Part shown: positions 60,055 to 64,000 of the stretch, in pieces | Layout of the letters: each line of letters starts with the position of its first letter | Numbering within the stretch: position 1 is the first letter of the stretch | Origin: Clostridia bacterium | Lineage (GTDB): Bacteria; Bacillota; Clostridia; Oscillospirales; Acutalibacteraceae | Assembly (NCBI GenBank): GCA_017416485.1 | Contig: JAFQCH010000023.1 | Location: forward strand, 271,613-335,612 | Length of the DNA: 64,000 nucleotides | Reading direction: 5' to 3' | Notes under the pieces: generated by a model | What the model was told of the DNA's origin: nothing | The model's database searches: none | What the model saw: only the letters and a program-made list of their open reading frames with translations | Translations under genes and position numbers: made by a program

Positions 60055-62226
60055 TTGAAAATAGAACTCAAAAATTTATTTTCAAAAAATATTGTTCAGG
60101 TTTTAGAGAATACCGGACTAGGAAAACTCGTTTCTGTCGATGCGATAGATGACGATAAACAAGATTGCTTGGTTGTTGATATTGGTCCTTTGCAAATTCC
60201 TCAGTTTCCTGTTTTTGAAGTTAAAAAAATAGAACAAGTCACAATTATTGTGTCAGATAACACATTACCTGAGGTGCTTTGTAGAAAAGATTTTCCTGTT
60301 GTACCCCATCTTAACGTAAAATCAGATGGGGTAAAGTCGTTGTGTCTATTTGATGTTCCTTTTCGTGAAATTGAATATATGTTTAATGCAAGTATGTTCA
60401 TTAGGCGTATTGTTTATTGGTTTGAAAAAACAGCTAGAGGAGAGCTTCATCAGCCTGACCAACCTTTAGAACCATTTTTTCCTTATGTAAATGATTATAT
60501 CATTATGGCCTATAGCAATGGTATACCTTTCTTTAGATATAAAAAAATAAAAACTTCAAATGGCGATATTTTTTTTGAAACTCCTCTTGAAGATACGACC
60601 GTTGGAAACGTAGCGATAAGATTAGACATAAGTATTAGCAAGGTTTATACCGAAAATATCATAAATAAAATGCCGGAAACTTTAGGCGATTTGGATTCAG
60701 CGTTTGATGAAAAAATTGTCGATAAAATCATAGAAACAGCATTACTTACATGGGAAGTAAAACGAGATCAAAAATTATATAAATTATTATTTAACCAAAG
60801 TGAGAGAGCATTAAAAAAATGCCCCATTTTTTTGGTTGTTGAAATTTCTCTTTCTAGGGATAAAGAATCAAAACCGGAACAATGGACAACTAAAATATTT
60901 AAACTCGATAGCTCATTATTATCGTTTTTATTATCTTGTGGTTATTCTGTTAAAAATGGAAAATTAGTTAAAATCAATCAGAGCGGAGAATACGAAAGAA
61001 TAAAGCTTATGCCTTTCGAAGCTCTTCTGAATTTCAATAAAAAATATGCAAGAAGACTTAATAACATATCAACAAAAGAGGATAAAAAATTTGTACAAAT
61101 AGGTTTAGGATCATTAGGTTCTCAAATTGCAAATAATTGTATAAGAGAGGGCTATGGAATATGGACATTCATAGACCCTGACTGTATTCTTCCCCATAAT
61201 TTAGCTAGACACTGTTTGTTTGCACAGAACATCGGCGAAAACAAAGCTCTTGCTATGAAAGCTTTTTCTGAGGCAATTATTATGAGCGATAATCCACCGT
61301 GTGTTGAGAAGGCTTATAATACTAATATTTTTTCTACTGAACACATACAAAGTTTTATTTTAGATATAAGCAGTTCAACCCTTGTAGTAGATACATCCGC
61401 CTCTATTGCAGTATCTCGTTTTTTGTGCCATATATTATCGAGTAGCACTAGATGCGTAAGTTTGTTTATGAATCCGTCCGGTACAGCTTTGATTATGTTG
61501 GCAGAGAATGCAGATAGAACTATTAAATTAGATACATTAGAAATGCAGTATTATAGTTTGTTGACAAATTCTAGTGATTTAACGCAGCACTTAAAAAATG
61601 AAAAACATATTGTCTACTCATCAAGTTGCAGAAATGCAAGTTTAACTTATTCGCAAGACAACGTTTCAATTTTTTCAGGCATTGGCAGTAAGGAAATTAA
61701 AAAACTAGAAAATACAGATAAAGCAACAATTAAAATTTGGACAATTGATGAAAACGATACATCAATCCACTTAAAATACGCTAAAGGTTGTATATTTAAC
61801 AATTACAAACATAAAGATTGGCAAATTAAAGTAGCGTATATGCTTGAAGAACATTTGCATCAAATGAGAATACAAAAAATTCCCCATGAAACAGGTGGAG
61901 TACTTATTGGCTCGTTTGATTACAAACAAAAAATCTGCTATATCGTTGATTCAATTGATTCTATTGAAGACAGTGAAGAATATCCTTGTGCTTTTGTTAG
62001 AGGAAGTAAAGGCTTGTCTAAAAAACTTAACGACATTTCTGAAATAACCATTGATAATTTAACTTACATTGGTGAGTGGCATTCTCACCCAAATGATAAT
62101 ACTAATCAAAGCACAGACGATAAAAAACTTATGGAGTCCATTGTTGATTATAACAGAACCAAAAGTTCACCCGGATGTATGATTATTGTTGGAGAAACTC
62201 ATATTTCAGTGTATTTAAATGAATAA
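60055..62226 (+). CDS. E2-E1-JAB triple fusion (prokaryotic ubiquitin-like conjugation/deconjugation enzyme)
   Basis: About 723 aa. N-terminal E2-like domain (1-160): VPHLNVKSDG, SLCLFDVPF with candidate catalytic Cys97, and RGELHQPDQPLEPFFPY, typical of prokaryotic E2 domains fused to E1. E1/ThiF domain (about 345-560): QIGLGSLGSQIANNCIREG (nucleotide loop), TFIDPDCILPHNLARH, and SSTRCVSLF (possible E1 Cys). C-terminal JAB/MPN isopeptidase (about 590-723): HETGGVLIGSF (Glu) and IGEWHSHPNDN...STDD (HxH-x-S-x2-D). Cap2 of CBASS joins E2 and E1 only; here the Cap3-like protease is fused too. The start is odd: the frame opens with TTG at 60055 directly touching GAGGAG, and the best-spaced codon is ATA at 60061. 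Confidence 0.9.
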   Translation: MKIELKNLFSKNIVQVLENTGLGKLVSVDAIDDDKQDCLVVDIGPLQIPQFPVFEVKKIEQVTIIVSDNTLPEVLCRKDFPVVPHLNVKSDGVKSLCLFDVPFREIEYMFNASMFIRRIVYWFEKTARGELHQPDQPLEPFFPYVNDYIIMAYSNGIPFFRYKKIKTSNGDIFFETPLEDTTVGNVAIRLDISISKVYTENIINKMPETLGDLDSAFDEKIVDKIIETALLTWEVKRDQKLYKLLFNQSERALKKCPIFLVVEISLSRDKESKPEQWTTKIFKLDSSLLSFLLSCGYSVKNGKLVKINQSGEYERIKLMPFEALLNFNKKYARRLNNISTKEDKKFVQIGLGSLGSQIANNCIREGYGIWTFIDPDCILPHNLARHCLFAQNIGENKALAMKAFSEAIIMSDNPPCVEKAYNTNIFSTEHIQSFILDISSSTLVVDTSASIAVSRFLCHILSSSTRCVSLFMNPSGTALIMLAENADRTIKLDTLEMQYYSLLTNSSDLTQHLKNEKHIVYSSSCRNASLTYSQDNVSIFSGIGSKEIKKLENTDKATIKIWTIDENDTSIHLKYAKGCIFNNYKHKDWQIKVAYMLEEHLHQMRIQKIPHETGGVLIGSFDYKQKICYIVDSIDSIEDSEEYPCAFVRGSKGLSKKLNDISEITIDNLTYIGEWHSHPNDNTNQSTDDKKLMESIVDYNRTKSSPGCMIIVGETHISVYLNE

Positions 62227-62261
62227 CAAAAAACCATATGGAATAAAATGGAGGGATATTC

Positions 62262-63629
62262 TTGAAAAAACAAGCTTTTTTATTCTCAGCAAGTGATTAT
62301 GACAATAGTATATTATACCCAAAACCAACACTTGATTTACCAAGTGTTAAATATGATATAGAAGCTGTTAGAAAAAGATTAGAACAGATTGGTTTTGATG
62401 TAATAACAAAGGAAAATGCTCCGAAATTCGAATACATACATACGCTCAAACAATATACTGACAGATGCCCACATGATACAATAAATATTGTTTATTTTTC
62501 CGGACATGGCGGTCACTATGAAAGGCATAATTATTTATATCCAGCAAACTTCACAAGTTTGTATGGAGAAACCTCTGATATGGAATACGCAAGTATAAAT
62601 ATTGAAGAGATAATTAAGGTATTTAAAAACAAAGGAATATTGATTTTAATTTTGGATGCTTGTAGAAGGGATTTCGGTATATCCAAAGGACATTTTTCCG
62701 AAATGAGTTCTGCAGAAAATGTTTATATAGCTTATGGAACGAATTTTAATGATTATTCTCGAACGGACGGTGGCATTAGCGTTAGTTGGTTTACCGAAGC
62801 AATTTGCGATGAAATTTTGACTGCAAATATTGATGTTGATGAACTATTTACACGTGTAAGACAAAATATCATCACAAAGCATCAGATTCAACTTCCTTCA
62901 AGTGTTAACACTTTGCTTAACAAGGTGTATTTGCACATTGAATCTTCTTACGACAATTTAGACAAGCAAATATATGACTTTATTGAACGCTATGCAGAAG
63001 AATACAACCAAAAACACGGCTACTTTAGTGGGGAGTATTTGGTTTTTATAGATGCTTCACAATATTTTAATGTAGGACTACTGGATGTATATTGGAGATA
63101 CACTAAAGTTAAAAATAAACTTTCTGAAGAAAAAGGCATAAAAATGCCATGTCTTCCTGAAGCCGAACAAAAGATAGTCAGCTTTTTAAACTTCCCTAAA
63201 GGCAAAAATTATTTTAGTTGTAATATAAGTCATACTTGGTACTATAACGGACGTCAAATTAGAATGGGCGAAATCCCTCCACTTCCATCTAGTATGCGAC
63301 CTAAAGCTCCAGAGGCGGGAAAAAGTTTAGAGTTGAAAATTGATGCAACAAAAGAAGCTGATAAAATTATACTTACAATCAATTTGCCCGATAACAGTAA
63401 ATTGTATATTTGGGATGACAAGCATAAAAATTCAATAGAATATAGGGTAAATTCCGGAAGGATCATAATAAACGATGCTAATGATATTACAAAAATAGTT
63501 GTTGATTCTAAAGTTTTTGAATGTGACGAATCTATACTCGGTGAAGGAAGTAGGAATCTTGTTGGTTCTATAATTAAACATCATCCAATCTATGGAAATC
63601 AAATTTATTATGAAATGTGTTTTGAATAA
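62262..63629 (+). CDS. Caspase-like cysteine protease (peptidase C14 family)
   Basis: 455 aa. The caspase fold is residues 1-220: FLFSASDYDN, YDIEAVRKRLEQIGFDV, the catalytic His82 in VYFSGHGGHYERH and Cys134 in LILDACRRDFG. WFTEAICDEIL follows as in metacaspase-like proteins. The C-terminal half is an unassigned beta-rich region (SLELKIDATKEADKIILTI), perhaps a sensor or carbohydrate/peptide-binding module. The start codon is TTG at 62262 with GGAGGG 6 nt upstream. Third gene of the operon (35 bp gap); likely the effector. Confidence 0.88.
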   Translation: MKKQAFLFSASDYDNSILYPKPTLDLPSVKYDIEAVRKRLEQIGFDVITKENAPKFEYIHTLKQYTDRCPHDTINIVYFSGHGGHYERHNYLYPANFTSLYGETSDMEYASINIEEIIKVFKNKGILILILDACRRDFGISKGHFSEMSSAENVYIAYGTNFNDYSRTDGGISVSWFTEAICDEILTANIDVDELFTRVRQNIITKHQIQLPSSVNTLLNKVYLHIESSYDNLDKQIYDFIERYAEEYNQKHGYFSGEYLVFIDASQYFNVGLLDVYWRYTKVKNKLSEEKGIKMPCLPEAEQKIVSFLNFPKGKNYFSCNISHTWYYNGRQIRMGEIPPLPSSMRPKAPEAGKSLELKIDATKEADKIILTINLPDNSKLYIWDDKHKNSIEYRVNSGRIIINDANDITKIVVDSKVFECDESILGEGSRNLVGSIIKHHPIYGNQIYYEMCFE

Positions 63630-63637
63630 TCCACACA

Positions 63638-63667
63638 TTCGACTAACCTTCTGTTATACGGTAGAAT
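63638..63667 (+). promoter_or_regulatory. TTCGAC-N18-TAGAAT promoter upstream of the 85-aa protein
   Basis: TTCGAC (63638-63643) and TAGAAT (63662-63667), 18-bp spacer, within a block that recurs at 63959-64000 (CACATTCGAC...AAGCT). Confidence 0.5.
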
Positions 63668-63697
63668 AAAGCTACCAAATTACAGGAGGTTAGTTTT

Positions 63698-63955
63698 ATG
63701 CAATCATTCGACAACTCAAAATTCACGGAAATTCAAAAGAGAGAATTTGAATCGTTACCTGAACAAACAAAAGATTTAGTTTGTAAGGGACATCTTGTTA
63801 AAGTCATTTCACTTGAATCTGAAGAGGAAATATGTTCTTTTAATGAAGATACTTATGAAATTCCTAAAAGTGCACTTGACAGTTTTGTAAGAGCAGTTCT
63901 CCCTGATATTGTTGAATACTACAGTAATAAAAAAGAAGATCTTACAGAAAAATAA
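63698..63955 (+). CDS. Small acidic protein of unknown function
   Basis: 85 aa. Not recognised. Charged, with a likely alpha-beta-alpha pattern (KREFESLPEQTKDLVCKGHLVKVI-like core, then IPKSALDSFVRAVLPDIVEYY). No Gly-Gly C-terminus, so not an obvious ubiquitin-like protein; it ends EDLTEK. A strong AGGAGG lies 7-8 nt before the ATG. It has its own promoter-like element and is probably part of the same island; an immunity or adaptor role would be speculation. Confidence 0.75.
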   Translation: MQSFDNSKFTEIQKREFESLPEQTKDLVCKGHLVKVISLESEEEICSFNEDTYEIPKSALDSFVRAVLPDIVEYYSNKKEDLTEK

Positions 63956-63964
63956 ATCCGCACA

Positions 63965-63994
63965 TTCGACAAGGCCTCCTTTAATTTGTACAAT
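63965..63994 (+). promoter_or_regulatory. TTCGAC-N18-TACAAT promoter for the next gene beyond the window
   Basis: TTCGAC (63965-63970) and TACAAT (63989-63994), 18-bp spacer, same flanks as the 63638 element. Confidence 0.5.
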
Positions 63995-64000
63995 GAAGCT

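Noticed and set aside
58949..63955. CBASS (type II) operon
   Set aside because: No CD-NTase and no recognisable CBASS effector; the E2, E1 and JAB domains are fused and partnered with MBL and caspase-like genes instead.
63698..63955. Ubiquitin-like modifier for the E2-E1 enzyme
   Set aside because: No Gly-Gly or small-residue C-terminus (ends EDLTEK), and no beta-grasp pattern that I can see.

Overview
The window looks like the chromosome of an anaerobic Gram-positive Clostridia member, probably an uncultured Oscillospiraceae/Ruminococcaceae-type gut bacterium. The evidence is strong Shine-Dalgarno sequences, sigma-A promoters, no outer-membrane genes, D-Ala-D-Ala carboxypeptidases, a GPH symporter, a PrsA-type foldase and a gut-Clostridia style NRPS. 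All identifications come from reading the sequence and recalling protein families; no search was run.

Layout. (1) 1-34 kb is mostly housekeeping: a type IIA topoisomerase pair, secG with an overlapping tRNA-Lys, trmO, nrdR, proC, a PpiC foldase, an M20 peptidase with a carboxypeptidase-like pseudoenzyme, glpK/serC/serA, a GPH transporter, and an ArgZ-type ornithine cyclodeaminase next to a YfcC transporter. Embedded at 20.1-25.1 kb is a TerB-N/C + BrxD-like ATPase + Lhr-like helicase operon whose promoter carries two LexA-like boxes. (2) 32-38 kb holds a leader-ORF/terminator arrangement before a methyltransferase, an XRE regulator, an Asn/Gln-rich microprotein, an amidohydrolase and a YyaL-type protein. 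(3) 38.5-52.7 kb is an accessory block flanked by two 80-bp tRNA-Ala-like scars. It contains a lipodipeptide NRPS cluster (acyl-AMP ligase, ACP, and C-A-T-E-C-A-T-TE), a broken reverse transcriptase, a serine-recombinase tail and an ECF sigma factor. (4) 52.8-64 kb is visibly more AT-rich and looks like a defence or signalling island.

The island is the most interesting part. It has three operons: PP-loop ATPase/NUDIX/membrane RecA-like protein; membrane protein/MBL/MBL; and MBL/E2-E1-JAB triple fusion/caspase-like protease. Each is preceded by a pair of [AG]C[AGT]TTTTTG[TC] direct repeats with an exact 21-bp period, as expected for a LytTR dimer. A LytTR-domain gene (58322-58801) sits in the middle. 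This suggests one regulon tying ubiquitin-like conjugation enzymes, three ComEC-type metallo-hydrolases, a caspase-like protease and a nucleotide-processing module into one system. The island continues past the right edge of the window.
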